This document shows, piece after piece, positions 43,966 through 52,684 of a stretch of DNA of 64,000 nucleotides. The notes under the pieces were generated by a model. That model was not told the origin of the DNA. It made no database searches and was given only the letters and a program-made list of their open reading frames with translations. The position numbers and the translations under genes are program-made. Source of the stretch: Candidatus Bathyarchaeia archaeon (GTDB lineage Archaea; Thermoproteota; Bathyarchaeia; Bathyarchaeales; Bathycorpusculaceae); NCBI GenBank assembly GCA_041447175.1, contig CP166960.1, forward strand, positions 124,001 through 188,000, in the 5' to 3' direction. Within the stretch, counting starts at the first letter, position 1. Each line of letters opens with the position of its first letter.

Positions 43966-44072
43966 CACAACTGTTAGCCTTTCTTCTTTTTTTTGTTTAC
44001 GTTTTGCTAGGTAGACTAGAAATCCTGAAAGAGTAAATAGTAGTACTGTTTTGTTATTCGACGGTGTTGTTT

Positions 44073-44420
44073 GTGAAGGCTTCTTTTGGCTTCGTCAAGG
44101 TGTTTGGACACAAGTTTGAGCACGACATAATTGTGCATGTGGATGGTCGTGTGACGAAAAGGAAGAAGAAAAAATCCAAACCCCTAAAACCCCTCTATGG
44201 ACACACGCCGCTCTCAGAGAACGAACTGGATTTTCTGAAGGAAGAAAAACCCCAAGTCGTGTATGTAGGAACAGGATACGAGGCTGCCTTGCCCATCACG
44301 GATGCAGCCAAGAAAATCCTACGCAAATATGAAACGGTAATCAGACCCACTCCTGAAATCATTGACCGTATGGAGCTAGAGAAACGGGCTATGGCAGCTA
44401 TAATCCACGTAACATGTTGA
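44073..44420 (+). CDS. MTH938-domain (DUF498/NDUFAF3-like) protein
   Basis: A small protein of about 115 residues: an early FGHKFEHDIIVHVDGRVTKR strand pair, a lysine-rich patch, then EKPQVVYVGTGYEAALPITDAAKKIL, the family hallmark, and a final helix. The mitochondrial relative NDUFAF3 helps to assemble complex I; the archaeal role is unknown. GTG 44073 fits family length; the frame is open nine bases further up. It lies as its own unit after the MMPL gene, and a CCCC/GGGG stem with a T-run follows its stop. Confidence 0.85.
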   Translation: MKASFGFVKVFGHKFEHDIIVHVDGRVTKRKKKKSKPLKPLYGHTPLSENELDFLKEEKPQVVYVGTGYEAALPITDAAKKILRKYETVIRPTPEIIDRMELEKRAMAAIIHVTC

Positions 44421-44513
44421 CCCCCCGAGGTTTTGGGGTTTCAGCGGGTGTGTCACGCTTAAATACCGCTAAAGCGACTGTATTCTATAGATTTTACATA
44501 GGAGTTAGGAAAA

Positions 44514-44798
44514 ATGCCCGCAGTTGAAGTCGGTAGAATATGCATGAAAAGTGCAGGACGCGAGATAGGCAAAAAATGCGTAATCATTGATGTCATGGAT
44601 AAAAGCTTCGTCCTCGTAACAGGACCCAAAGCAGTCACGGGAGTTAAACGGAAACGTGCCAACATAAACCACATTGTTGCGCTTGAAGACAAGCTGGACC
44701 TTAAACGAGGCGCCTCCGACGAAGAAGTTACCCAGACCCTAACCGCCGCCGGTAAACTCGAAGAGATGAAGCAGACAGCCCAAACTGCCACCCAGTAA
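44514..44798 (+). CDS. rpl14e: Large-subunit ribosomal protein L14e
   Basis: A 94-residue L14e (eL14) with the typical opening VEVGRICMKSAGREIGKKCVII, the DVMDKSFVLVTGP strand and GVKRKRANINHIVALEDKL. It binds 23S rRNA in the large subunit. It precedes the cbf5 gene, a gene order kept in many archaea. A TATA-like TTAAATACC near 44458 and TCTATAG near 44484 are possible promoter elements; GGAGTTAGG lies just before the ATG. Confidence 0.95.
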   Translation: MPAVEVGRICMKSAGREIGKKCVIIDVMDKSFVLVTGPKAVTGVKRKRANINHIVALEDKLDLKRGASDEEVTQTLTAAGKLEEMKQTAQTATQ

Positions 44799-44860
44799 CG
44801 TAAACTCTTATACTTCCTCGATACTCTTTTTCTACGTTTAACAGGAGAAACAGTAAGGTT

Positions 44861-45874
44861 ATGCCAAAAACCGCCCCGCCATGGGAGACTAAACGTGAAG
44901 TCCACATAAAAAATGAGGGCCCAACCGACCCAAAATACGGTAGCCGCCCAGACAAAAGACCAGCTGAACAATACATACGCTACGGACTCATCAACCTTGA
45001 CAAGCCCGCAGGTCCAACAAGCCATGAAGTCGCCGCTTGGACAAAACGATTGCTGAAAGTTCCATCCATCGGACACGGAGGAACCCTTGACCCCAAAGTC
45101 ACAGGCGTTTTGCCCATCACATTAAACGACTCCACCAAAATCGTGCAGGCACTGCTCTACAGTGGCAAAGAATACATCTGTGTCATGAAACTCCACGGGG
45201 ATGTACAGGCAAGCCACATCCGCAAAATTTTGGGAGAATTTGAAGATGAAATTTATCAACGTCCCCCGCTGAGGTCGTCAGTGAAACGGCAAATCCGCAC
45301 CCGCAAAATCTACTATAACGAATTCATTGAAATGCAAGGACGAAACGTGCTGTTTCGGGTGGGATGCGAGGGCGGCACTTACATCCGTAAACTCTGCTAC
45401 GACATCGGCGAAATCGCAGGTGTCGGCGCCCACATGCAGGAACTGCGAAGAACTCGGTCTGGCCCGTTAAGCGAAAACAGCAAGGGCTTTGTCACGTTAC
45501 ACGATGTGGCTTACTGGTTTGACGAATGGCAAAAAGACCAAGACCCCCAAACATTACACAAATTTATTCAACCCATGGAAACCGCGCTGGAACTGATTCC
45601 CAAGCTTACGGTAAGGGACTCCGCGGTTGATGCTCTCTGTCACGGCGCCAACCTTACCGCTCCGGGGGTTCTCTCGATAGAGGGCGAAGTAGCCAAAAAC
45701 ACCTTAGTGGCAATCTTTACCCTAAAAGGCGAAGCAATAGCTCTTGGAAAAGCTCAGCTGAACACATTTGAAATCCTTAACGCGAAACGGGGAACCGTAG
45801 CTAAACTGGAGCGGGTTCTCATGGAACGCGGCACTTACCCCAAAACATGGAAAACCGACAGTACCCAGAAATGA
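44861..45874 (+). CDS. cbf5: rRNA pseudouridine synthase Cbf5 (TruB family)
   Basis: A 337-residue Cbf5/dyskerin homologue. The catalytic Asp77 is in GHGGTLDPKVTGVLP; before it is INLDKPAGPTSHEVAAW, and after it KEYICVMKLHGDV, RPPLRSSVKRQIRTRKIYY and GGTYIRKLCYDIGE. The C-terminal part, from about 250, is the PUA domain. With Nop10, Gar1 and L7Ae it forms the H/ACA RNP that turns uridine into pseudouridine in rRNA; it can also act on tRNA U55. It follows L14e and overlaps the next methyltransferase gene by four bases. Confidence 0.95.
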   Translation: MPKTAPPWETKREVHIKNEGPTDPKYGSRPDKRPAEQYIRYGLINLDKPAGPTSHEVAAWTKRLLKVPSIGHGGTLDPKVTGVLPITLNDSTKIVQALLYSGKEYICVMKLHGDVQASHIRKILGEFEDEIYQRPPLRSSVKRQIRTRKIYYNEFIEMQGRNVLFRVGCEGGTYIRKLCYDIGEIAGVGAHMQELRRTRSGPLSENSKGFVTLHDVAYWFDEWQKDQDPQTLHKFIQPMETALELIPKLTVRDSAVDALCHGANLTAPGVLSIEGEVAKNTLVAIFTLKGEAIALGKAQLNTFEILNAKRGTVAKLERVLMERGTYPKTWKTDSTQK

Positions 45875-46491
45875 AGCCCCATAAACCTGAAGGCACAGAC
45901 CACTACTTCTCTGAGAAACCCAAAAGCCCCGCCCACTTCGGGCTCATACACACCAGCCTTCGCGGGAGAAGCTTCGAGTTCACCACGGCAAGCAGCGTTT
46001 TCAGCACCAAACGTGTAGACTCAGGCACCCGTATTCTTATAGAAAACATGGTTCTACCCCAACAGGGATGGGTACATGATGTGGGGTGCGGTTACGGCGC
46101 TGTTGGCATTGCAGCAGCCAAATTCAACCCCGCCCTCCACTTGGTTCTTACGGACGTGAACCGCAGGGCAGTGCTTTTGGCAAGACAAAACGCCCAAAAA
46201 AACCGCGCCCTCAACGTGGAAGTTCACCAAGGCAGCCTCTACGAGCCTGTGCAAGAAATCAGGTTCAAGGCGGTGCTTTCGAACCCACCAGTAAGTGCAG
46301 GCATGCAGATTGTCCAAGCCATAATCCAAGGCGCGCCCACAGTTCTAGAATGCGGGGGCACGTTGCAGATGGTGGTGCGCAGCAAAATCGGCAAAAAAAC
46401 CCTCCCCGAAAAGTTCATGGAAGCCTTTGGGAATGTGGAGGTTTTGGCGATAGAAAGCGGATACCGCGTTCTTATTGCCCAAAAACAATAG
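45871..46491 (+). CDS. RsmC-like class I methyltransferase
   Basis: A 206-residue methyltransferase. Front: HYFSEKPKSPAHFGLI, known from archaeal RsmC/TrmN-like proteins; motif I WVHDVGCGYGAVGIAAA; acidic strand VLTDVNRRAV; catalytic SNPPVSAG in place of NPPY/F. This type methylates amino groups of guanine in rRNA or tRNA. ATG 45871 overlaps the cbf5 stop (ATGA); ATG 45847 in frame is also possible. Its coupling to cbf5 supports a role in RNA modification. Confidence 0.88.
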   Translation: MKPHKPEGTDHYFSEKPKSPAHFGLIHTSLRGRSFEFTTASSVFSTKRVDSGTRILIENMVLPQQGWVHDVGCGYGAVGIAAAKFNPALHLVLTDVNRRAVLLARQNAQKNRALNVEVHQGSLYEPVQEIRFKAVLSNPPVSAGMQIVQAIIQGAPTVLECGGTLQMVVRSKIGKKTLPEKFMEAFGNVEVLAIESGYRVLIAQKQ

Positions 46492-46501
46492 CTGCTACGG
46501 G

Positions 46502-47257
46502 TTAGTCTTTTTTTATTTCCTCCACAAGCTTAGCCACGTGTTCAATGACGTAGTCGTTCATGGTTTTGCCTTTCTCCTCGGAAGCAGAAGTGGGGTCGCC
46601 CATGACTCCGCTGGGGAAATACCGTTCAGGGTCAGGAACAACTTCGAATCGGGGCATACGCGGAAAACTCGTCACCCCTTCGCCCTTGATTAAGTCGGGT
46701 CGGATTGCCATAACGCGGCTGGTTTCCACCCCGCCAGCGTGCCCGTCCCCTTTGGGGAACCCTAACTCTTCGGTCAGTTCATCTGCGAAGTCGTAGTCAG
46801 ACAAAACCATAATGCGGGTGCGTCGTTTTGCTTTGGAGTTCTCGGAGGCTTGGATGGCTTCTTGGGCGGCAAGCTTTAGCGCCGTCATATGTGTTGACCC
46901 GGCGTGTCCAGTTAAGACGATGATGCGGTTAAAGCCGTTGCGGACCAACTCGGAGAGCACGTCCCGCGCGAGGTAATACAGCGTTTCGAACTTGATTGTT
47001 ATGGTGCCGGGGAAGTTTCGTCCGGCGTTGCATATGCCGTGCCTAAATGCGGGTGCAAGCAGGCACCCCGTTTTTTTGGCAACCTCAACGGCAATGAACT
47101 CCGATTGGATGCTGTCAGTGCATAGGGGAAGGTGGACGCCGTGTTCCTCAACACTGCCAACGGGGAAAATGACGACGGTTTTGTCGTCGGCGGCTTTGGC
47201 GGCTTCTTTGGTGCTGAGTTCATCAAGCCATATGTGAGGCAAGTTCTTCATAATCAT
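46502..47257 (-). CDS. Creatininase-family amidohydrolase (ArfB-like)
   Basis: A 251-residue metal-dependent amidohydrolase. Metal ligands are in VGSVEEHGVHLPLCTD, TGHAGSTHM and DGHAGGVETSR. The archaeal branch includes ArfB, which removes formyl from an intermediate of riboflavin and F420 synthesis; others hydrolyse creatinine or similar amides. Nothing near it (no rib or cof genes) settles which. ATG 47257 or 47251 is the start. It ends 11 bases from the end of the converging methyltransferase gene. Confidence 0.85.
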   Translation of the reverse strand: MIMKNLPHIWLDELSTKEAAKAADDKTVVIFPVGSVEEHGVHLPLCTDSIQSEFIAVEVAKKTGCLLAPAFRHGICNAGRNFPGTITIKFETLYYLARDVLSELVRNGFNRIIVLTGHAGSTHMTALKLAAQEAIQASENSKAKRRTRIMVLSDYDFADELTEELGFPKGDGHAGGVETSRVMAIRPDLIKGEGVTSFPRMPRFEVVPDPERYFPSGVMGDPTSASEEKGKTMNDYVIEHVAKLVEEIKKD

Positions 47258-47320
47258 AACTCCAAAATAAGTTAACTGAACGGACGCAATATAAGTGTTA
47301 CAAACGTTAATTTGCTTCGA

Positions 47321-47668
47321 TTAGAAGCCTTCACTTTTGTCGGAGACCAATCTGAGCAGATGCACAATTTTTTGTTGATCAATGTCTTTGGTTTGGGCAA
47401 TTTCGATGTGCCGCATGGTTTTGCCGTTGCCCTCCAAACAGCCAATTTCCTCCTCCGAGAGACCTCTTAAGGAGAAACCTAGGTTAACATGGTCTTTTAG
47501 GGCGACAATGTAAAATTTTCCTCCTCCAAATGTTGGTACTCCCCACTTCATTTCCTCCTTGGTGTTGGGCAGCCTTTCGTGGATGAGGAGTCGAAGTTTT
47601 TGGCAAACCTCTTTTTGGGGCGGATTTTGTTTGGCTATGTAGGCGTCTACTTTTTTGTTTGTTTTCAT
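47321..47668 (-). CDS. DUF1801-family protein
   Basis: A 115-residue protein with the DUF1801/YdhG pattern: VDAYIAKQNPPQKEVCQKLR at the front, EEMKWGVPTFGGGKFYIVALKDHVNLGF in the middle, and GKTMRHIEI near the end. The fold is a small alpha/beta sandwich that seems to bind a ligand; some bacterial members respond to iron. It is a single gene next to the creatininase-family gene on the same strand. Confidence 0.83.
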   Translation of the reverse strand: MKTNKKVDAYIAKQNPPQKEVCQKLRLLIHERLPNTKEEMKWGVPTFGGGKFYIVALKDHVNLGFSLRGLSEEEIGCLEGNGKTMRHIEIAQTKDIDQQKIVHLLRLVSDKSEGF

Positions 47669-47811
47669 AGGGGTCCATCCAAAGAATTCGGCTTAGTTAC
47701 AAATTGAAGTCCCTGCTTATAAGAAGCCATGAACTTGTTTTCCAGTAAAGGTTTATGTGGCGGTTGCGAAACTATAATAAAACCGCATGCATCTCTAACA
47801 AGGAAATATGC

Positions 47812-47926
47812 GCCGGGGTCTCCTAGCCAGGTAGGGAGCAAGCCTGGAGATGCCTAAAATCAAACAAGCACCAATTAGCTTGTGGCCTCTTTGGCCGCGG
47901 GGGTTCAAATCCCTCTCCCGGCGCCA
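47812..47926 (+). tRNA. tRNA-Ser (anticodon GGA) with a 27-base intron, CCA encoded
   Basis: Class II tRNA with acceptor stem GCCGGGG with TCCCGGC, anticodon stem CAAGC with GCTTG, a long variable arm (GGCC-TCTTT-GGCC) and T-loop TTCAAAT. Anticodon GGA is at 47846-47848. A 27-base intron, 47850-47876, lies at the usual 37/38 position. The bulge-helix-bulge is visible: bulges AGA and UUA, cut after their second base, around CUGG with CCAA (one mismatch), then UGC with GCA. CCA is in the DNA at 47924-47926. TATA-like TATAATAAAA lies about 35 bases upstream. Confidence 0.92.
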
Positions 47927-47940
47927 TCCAACCTATAGAG

Positions 47941-49017
47941 CTAGACATAACGTGGTTTAGTCGAAGACTGTTTTCGTCTTTTTGTCGGCATTAAACTTGC
48001 AGCTATGGCAAGCACTGGACCAACAATTAGTCCAGCCCACGCAAATAAAGCGGCTACACCTAAAATGACAAAGTAGACGCGTTTCTTTACGGTGGCTTTG
48101 TCAATGTTTTTGAGGGCAACTCTCAAAGTAAGAAGCCCTAAAACAAACGGGATAATTACGAAGATGACTGTAAGAATGGCTTCAGCACCCAAAGCCACCT
48201 GCGTTGCGGCGGCGAGCATCTGGAACAGGGTTGTGGCAGCGGTGCCGATGAAGGTTATGCCCGCGACTGCGCCAACCCACGCCATGATGTTTGAAAGCGC
48301 TTCTTCTTTTCGAAGTTTCCATGTGAGCAGAATTATGCCAACAATTAATGTTGTAATCATTGGGGCAAAAATGACCGCTAAGCTTTGCCCTTCCCACTGG
48401 TAAATGCTGACAAGGTTAAAGGGGATAAGGACCCACTCTTCTAAGGTGTAGATTTCTCTTTTGCCTATAGCAACACCATAATTGCCACCTTGCGGCACCT
48501 CGGCATCTTCAAAAACAACCAGATAGTACTGTCCTGCGGTAGGGTTTGGGAGGGTTTCTTCAGCTAAAGCGATGAAGGTTCCAGGGGAAAAAGGCTCGTA
48601 GGTAAGTTCACCTTCCGTTTGGTTTACAAGCATGGCGTTGGAGCCCAAGGGAACGGTGATTTGTGGGGGTATGTTGCCTTGTGGGGGTATTTCGGGACCG
48701 ATTAGGACCAGCCGTGGCGTAAAGTTTTTGTCTTCGGGGCGGGGGGACTTGTAGAGAGTGACCCATATTTCTTGCCCAGATGTTACGTTGAAGGTGTAGT
48801 ATTGGGCGTCACCGTCACTACTAAGCTGCGCGTATATTGCCCAGGATTTGGTGGGGTCAGAGATAACCGTAGCGTCGTCGATGGATTCATTGTCTCCCGT
48901 TTCCAGAGGCGTATGAGCTACTGTGGCGGGGATAAGCGCGACGAAAAACAGAAGAGCTAACGTGGCAGTTGAGAGTAATTTGAAGTTCAAGCTCTCAGCC
49001 TCAACATAATTCTTCAC
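47941..49017 (-). CDS. Exported-domain membrane protein, unknown
   Basis: A 358-residue protein with a signal peptide (about 10-34, ending AHT), an outside beta-rich domain of about 170 residues in which DGDAQYYTFNVTSGQEIWVTLYKS resembles bacterial pre-peptidase C-terminal domains, then five or six membrane helices from residue 215 on and a basic tail. I know no named family with this order. It may be an envelope sensor or export partner. It lies right after tRNA-Ser on the other strand, 15 bases apart. Confidence 0.72.
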   Translation of the reverse strand: MKNYVEAESLNFKLLSTATLALLFFVALIPATVAHTPLETGDNESIDDATVISDPTKSWAIYAQLSSDGDAQYYTFNVTSGQEIWVTLYKSPRPEDKNFTPRLVLIGPEIPPQGNIPPQITVPLGSNAMLVNQTEGELTYEPFSPGTFIALAEETLPNPTAGQYYLVVFEDAEVPQGGNYGVAIGKREIYTLEEWVLIPFNLVSIYQWEGQSLAVIFAPMITTLIVGIILLTWKLRKEEALSNIMAWVGAVAGITFIGTAATTLFQMLAAATQVALGAEAILTVIFVIIPFVLGLLTLRVALKNIDKATVKKRVYFVILGVAALFAWAGLIVGPVLAIAASLMPTKRRKQSSTKPRYV

Positions 49018-49114
49018 TTGCCTTAATAAAAACTTGATTCTGATACGCCCCTGTCAATAAAAGTCAAATGTAAAGCAACCCTTCATTGCATGGGCGATTA
49101 AAAGTTGGAGGAAG

Positions 49115-49458
49115 AAAACGCAAAACCTAATTGCCTACTGTGGTCTGTACTGCGGCGACTGCCATGGGTTTAACGGCAAAATCCCCAATTGGCACGCGAC
49201 CTCAGAGCCGAACTCAGAAAAGCCAACTACGACAAATTTGCAGCATTCATGGCGCAATAAGGGTTCGGCAAAGATTTCACAAATTACGAAGAATGCTGTA
49301 AAGTTGTAGGCGCCATGGTGAATGTTCCGCTGCAAAAGGGCTGCCTGAACGGAGGCGGCTCACTCTTCTGCAAAATCAGGAAATGCCCTCACAAAATAGG
49401 TCTATACGGCCTGCGGGCATCGCCCAGTCAAAAAAAAAACAACCTGAAAACGCTTTGA
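49115..49458 (+). pseudogene. DUF3795 protein remnant
   Basis: Pieces of a DUF3795 protein: NLIAYCGLYCGDCHGFNGK (the cysteine motif of the family), then in another frame DLRAELRKANYDKFAAFMAQ, a TAA stop at 49258-49260, and GFGKDFTNYEECCKVVGAM with KGCLNGGGSLFCKIRKCP. At least one frameshift (near 49190) and one stop break it, and no start codon is in frame. The complete family binds iron-sulfur or zinc through these cysteines. Two or more faults make this a true pseudogene rather than a single read error. Confidence 0.72.
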
Positions 49459-49482
49459 ATTAGTTCCCGAATCACCGCTTTT

Positions 49483-49881
49483 TTATTGCCTTTGGTTTAT
49501 GATTGCTACTTTGATTTGGTTTATTTGTTCGTTTTTTCTGAGGTTGTCTATGAATTTTTTAATTAGTGGTGCCTTTCCTTTCAGGATTATGACTTCGAGG
49601 CAGAAGCCTTCGTGAACGTGGGCGTGAAGGAATGTGGAGACTAAGCCGCCGTAGATGTGTTGGGCTTCGAGTAGGCGTCGGCGGTCGGCGTTTTCGCGGT
49701 ATATGATGGTTATTGTGGCGGTGGTTTCGCCTTTGAGTTCTTCGATTTGTAGGTCTTCGGTTAGGTATAGGCGTAGGGCTTGGCGTATGATTTCGGAGCG
49801 GCTTATGAAGCCTCTTTCTTTTATGTTTTGGTCGACTTGTTCGAGGAGTGTGTCGGGTATGGATAGGCTAACTATGGTCAC
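49483..49881 (-). CDS. nikR: NikR-type ribbon-helix-helix metal regulator
   Basis: A 132-residue repressor. Residues 1-45 are a ribbon-helix-helix DNA-binding domain (VSLSIPDTLLEQVDQNIKER, then SRSEIIRQALRLYL). The rest is the ACT-like NikR domain with metal ligands in AQHIYGGLVSTFLHAHVH and EGFCLEVIILKG (three His and a Cys in the NikR order). It binds nickel or a similar metal and then DNA. GTG 49881 follows AGAGG and fits family length; the frame is open to 49944. It is divergent from a metal ABC importer; the long-spaced dyad at 49952-49985 lies between them. Confidence 0.88.
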   Translation of the reverse strand: MTIVSLSIPDTLLEQVDQNIKERGFISRSEIIRQALRLYLTEDLQIEELKGETTATITIIYRENADRRRLLEAQHIYGGLVSTFLHAHVHEGFCLEVIILKGKAPLIKKFIDNLRKNEQINQIKVAIINQRQ

Positions 49882-49951
49882 GTTGGTCCCTCTTTTATGG
49901 GTGGTTTTGTTGCTAATATGTTTTATTAATTTTCGTGGGAACACGCCATCA

Positions 49952-49985
49952 ACATTATTAACTTAAGCAAAGTATTTAATAATGT
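49952..49985. promoter_or_regulatory. Long-spaced dyad operator, NikR type
   Basis: ACATTATTAA (49952-49961) and TTAATAATGT (49976-49985) are a perfect ten-base inverted repeat 14 bases apart. NikR tetramers bind two half-sites with a long spacer, so the layout fits. The right arm overlaps a TATA-like TATTTAATAA about 25-30 bases before the importer ATG at 50005, so bound repressor would block the promoter. It also lies near the nikR start, which suggests self-control. Confidence 0.7.
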
Positions 49986-50004
49986 CGAGGTTTCGCACAT
50001 CCTT

Positions 50005-50940
50005 ATGAACACAAAACAGAAAATGTTCCTCGCAGCAACCATCATAGTAATCATATGCATAAGCGCAGCCTCAGCGTTTCTGCTAATGCCGTCAGAATCT
50101 TCCAACCTCAAAATCGTAGCCACCTTCTACCCGCTTGCCTTTCTCAGTCAACAAATAGGCGGCGACCACATAGAAGTAACCCAGCTGGTACCCGACAACA
50201 CCGAAATTCATTCATGGGAACCCTCTGCCTCACACATTGTTGCCACCCAAGAGGCAGACATCATAGTTTACAACGGCGGAGGAGCAGACCACTGGATGGA
50301 AGACGACATCCTGCCCGTTATCTCAAGCACAAAAACCCAAACCATCGTGCAAACAACTCAGGGACTAACCCTTCTGCCAAGTAGCGGAGATGAGCACGAC
50401 CACGGCAGCTATGACCCCCACACTTGGCTAAGCCCCTATATGGCTAAGCAGCAAGCCGAAAAAATCTACAACGCCATCGTGCAAGCAGATCCCGAACACG
50501 AAAGCTACTACACTGAACGCTGGCTCAATCTCAAAAGCACGTTAGAACAGTTAGACGCCGACTACACCACAGGGCTCTCCACCAAACAGAAAGAAGATAT
50601 TTTTGTGTCCCACGCCGCCTTCGGATACCTTGCCAGCAGATACGGCTTTGAACAGCACGGCGTAATCGGGCTCTCTGCAGATGAGCAACCAAGCGCCGCC
50701 GCCATCGCCAACATCGTGAACATGATGAAAGAACACCAAGTCTTCGTCGTTTATGTCGACCCCGTCTACTCCACCCAGTATGCCCAGACAATGAAAAGCG
50801 AGTTAGAGGCGCAGACAGGACAACAGGTCACAATTTTAGAGTTGCATTTGATGCTGGGTCCAACAAGCGAAAAAGATTATATTGAGCAAATGCAGACAAA
50901 CTTGGCTAACCTTAAAATCGGCTTAGAAGCAACATCATAG
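50005..50940 (+). CDS. Metal ABC transporter substrate-binding protein (ZnuA-like)
   Basis: A 311-residue cluster A-I binding protein. Signal/anchor helix at residues 7-27, then LKIVATFYPLAFLSQQIGGDHIEVTQLVPDNTEIHSWEPS (metal ligand His in the IHSWEPS loop), HDHGSYDPHTWLSP (His-rich loop plus second ligand His) and FVSHAAFGYLASRYGF (third His), ending VVYVDPVYSTQYAQ. It binds Zn, Mn or Ni outside the cell and hands it to the permease. The NikR-like regulator suggests nickel or zinc. First gene of an operon with ATPase and permease genes. Confidence 0.9.
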   Translation: MNTKQKMFLAATIIVIICISAASAFLLMPSESSNLKIVATFYPLAFLSQQIGGDHIEVTQLVPDNTEIHSWEPSASHIVATQEADIIVYNGGGADHWMEDDILPVISSTKTQTIVQTTQGLTLLPSSGDEHDHGSYDPHTWLSPYMAKQQAEKIYNAIVQADPEHESYYTERWLNLKSTLEQLDADYTTGLSTKQKEDIFVSHAAFGYLASRYGFEQHGVIGLSADEQPSAAAIANIVNMMKEHQVFVVYVDPVYSTQYAQTMKSELEAQTGQQVTILELHLMLGPTSEKDYIEQMQTNLANLKIGLEATS

Positions 50941-50960
50941 CCACAAACGGCGAAACAAGA

Positions 50961-51752
50961 ATGATTCAAACTCATCCAGCACCACCCCCTATTTTGGAGA
51001 CAGAAAACGTCGACGTTTCCCGAACCGGCGAACCCATACTCCAAAACGTCAGCTTCTCCATAAACAAAGGCGACTACGTAGGCATAGTTGGCCCTAACGG
51101 CGGAGGCAAAACCACCCTCATCCTTACGTTGCTTAAATTTTTGCCCCGCACCAAAGGCTCCATCCGGCTGTTTGGGTCTGACATTGACAAGTTTTCATCA
51201 TGGGAAAAAGTTGCTTATATTTCTCAGCAGGCAACCGCGTTTGACAAACAGTTTCCCTTAACTGTTAGGGAGCTTGTGTCGTTGGGTTGCATCCGAAAAG
51301 GAAACGTAGGGCGAAGGTTCACCTCTGAAGACTGGGCAGCAGTGGACGAGAGCATCCGCTTCATGGGGTTAACCGACGTCGCCGACAAACGCATTGGACA
51401 ACTTTCTGGGGGACAGAAGCAGCGGGTTTTTGTTGCCAAAGCCTTAGCCAGAAACCCCGAAATCATTTTCCTAGACGAACCCGTGGTTGGCGTGGACTCC
51501 ACCACTTTAGAAAAATTCTACAAAAAACTGGGTGACCTTAACACCCAAAAGCAAACCACCATCTTGATGGTCACCCACGATTTGACCTCGGTTTTCTGCC
51601 GCATGTCCAAGGTGCTGTGCGTTAACAAAAAAGTCGAAATCGCCAACATAACCAGCGACTTAGACCAAGAAGCGCTTCTGCAAAGAGCTTATGGTGACCA
51701 CTTCCACTTTGTCTTCCACAAACATGACTGCACGGGAGTCTTTGAGAAGTGA
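50961..51752 (+). CDS. Metal ABC transporter ATP-binding protein (ZnuC-like)
   Basis: A 263-residue ATPase: Walker A GPNGGGKTT, Q-loop YISQQATAF, signature QLSGGQKQRVFVAKAL, Walker B EIIFLDEPVVGVD and H-loop VTHDLTS. The end has DHFHFVFHKHDC, a His/Cys-rich tail that could sense metal. It energises uptake by the permease encoded next (GTGA overlap). It starts 20 bases after the binding-protein gene. Confidence 0.92.
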   Translation: MIQTHPAPPPILETENVDVSRTGEPILQNVSFSINKGDYVGIVGPNGGGKTTLILTLLKFLPRTKGSIRLFGSDIDKFSSWEKVAYISQQATAFDKQFPLTVRELVSLGCIRKGNVGRRFTSEDWAAVDESIRFMGLTDVADKRIGQLSGGQKQRVFVAKALARNPEIIFLDEPVVGVDSTTLEKFYKKLGDLNTQKQTTILMVTHDLTSVFCRMSKVLCVNKKVEIANITSDLDQEALLQRAYGDHFHFVFHKHDCTGVFEK

Positions 51753-52564
51753 CGGCAGTTAACATTTTTGACCTGTTTGGTTACCAATTCTTCCAAAACG
51801 CCCTTTTAGGCGGATGCATAGCCGCAGTAGCCTGCGCCACTGTGGGGCTGTTTTTGATTTTGAAGAAGGAAGCCATGATAGGGGATGGCTTGTCGCATAC
51901 GGCGTTTGGCGGCATCGCCATAGGGCTCCTGTTTGGCATTAATCCCCTGCTAACTGCTTTGGGGGTTAGCATATTGGCGGTGCTTGCGATTTCGTATATG
52001 CGCCGAAAAGGCATCGCGCCCTCGGACTCCGCCATAGCGGTCATGTTGGCGTTAGGTTTCTCCACAGGACTCATTGTTATAAGCATAGCAAACGGCTTTA
52101 ATGTGGAGCTGTTTAGCTACCTCTTTGGCTCGATTTTGACCATTGACCATGCTGACTTGATGATGGTTGCATTGCTGGGGTTGGCAGTTTTGCTGTTTGT
52201 AGGCATCTTCCGAAGGGAACTGCTGTCTATGGTGTTTGACGAAGACGACTCCCGCGTCATGGGCATACCCACCAGAACACTTTCGGTAGCCTTCGATTTG
52301 CTGGTCGCAGTAACCATCGTGCTCTCCATCAAAGTAATCGGCACCATTTTGGTGGTTGCGCTTCTCGTGCTGCCTGGGCTTTCGGCGCTTAAGCTGGGGC
52401 TTTCGTTTAGAAAAACCGTTTTGGCGGCCATCGGGTTTAGCCTCGCAAGCACCGTGCTGGGCATTGTGCTTTCGGCTACGCTAGACATTGCTACTGGCGG
52501 ATTGATTGTGTTTACGTCGGGGATGTTTTTTGTGTTCACGTTTGTGTACAAAAAACTGGGCTAA
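51749..52564 (+). CDS. Metal ABC transporter permease (ZnuB-like)
   Basis: A 271-residue ABC-3 type permease with eight or nine helices: FQNALLGGCIAAVACATVGLFLILKKEAMIGDGLSHTAFGGIAIG at the front (the usual GDxxSH motif), and further on VIGTILVVALLVLPGLSAL and FSLASTVLGIVLSATLDIATGGLIVFTSG at the end. It forms the channel for Zn, Mn or Ni. GTG 51749 overlaps the ATPase stop, so the genes are coupled. It is the last gene of the three-gene operon under NikR-type control. Confidence 0.92.
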   Translation: MTAVNIFDLFGYQFFQNALLGGCIAAVACATVGLFLILKKEAMIGDGLSHTAFGGIAIGLLFGINPLLTALGVSILAVLAISYMRRKGIAPSDSAIAVMLALGFSTGLIVISIANGFNVELFSYLFGSILTIDHADLMMVALLGLAVLLFVGIFRRELLSMVFDEDDSRVMGIPTRTLSVAFDLLVAVTIVLSIKVIGTILVVALLVLPGLSALKLGLSFRKTVLAAIGFSLASTVLGIVLSATLDIATGGLIVFTSGMFFVFTFVYKKLG

Positions 52565-52684
52565 CATAGGCAATCATAAAACGGCGCCCGTAGCCCTCTG
52601 CACATTTTTCAAGTGAAGCCAAACTGTGTTTTGAAATGAAATTTTAATTAAGGGATTGAGCATTATTTATGATGAGGCAGTTTT

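Noticed and set aside
44459-45076. 205-codon minus-strand frame across L14e and Cbf5
   Set aside because: Antisense to two highly conserved genes and without any family sign.
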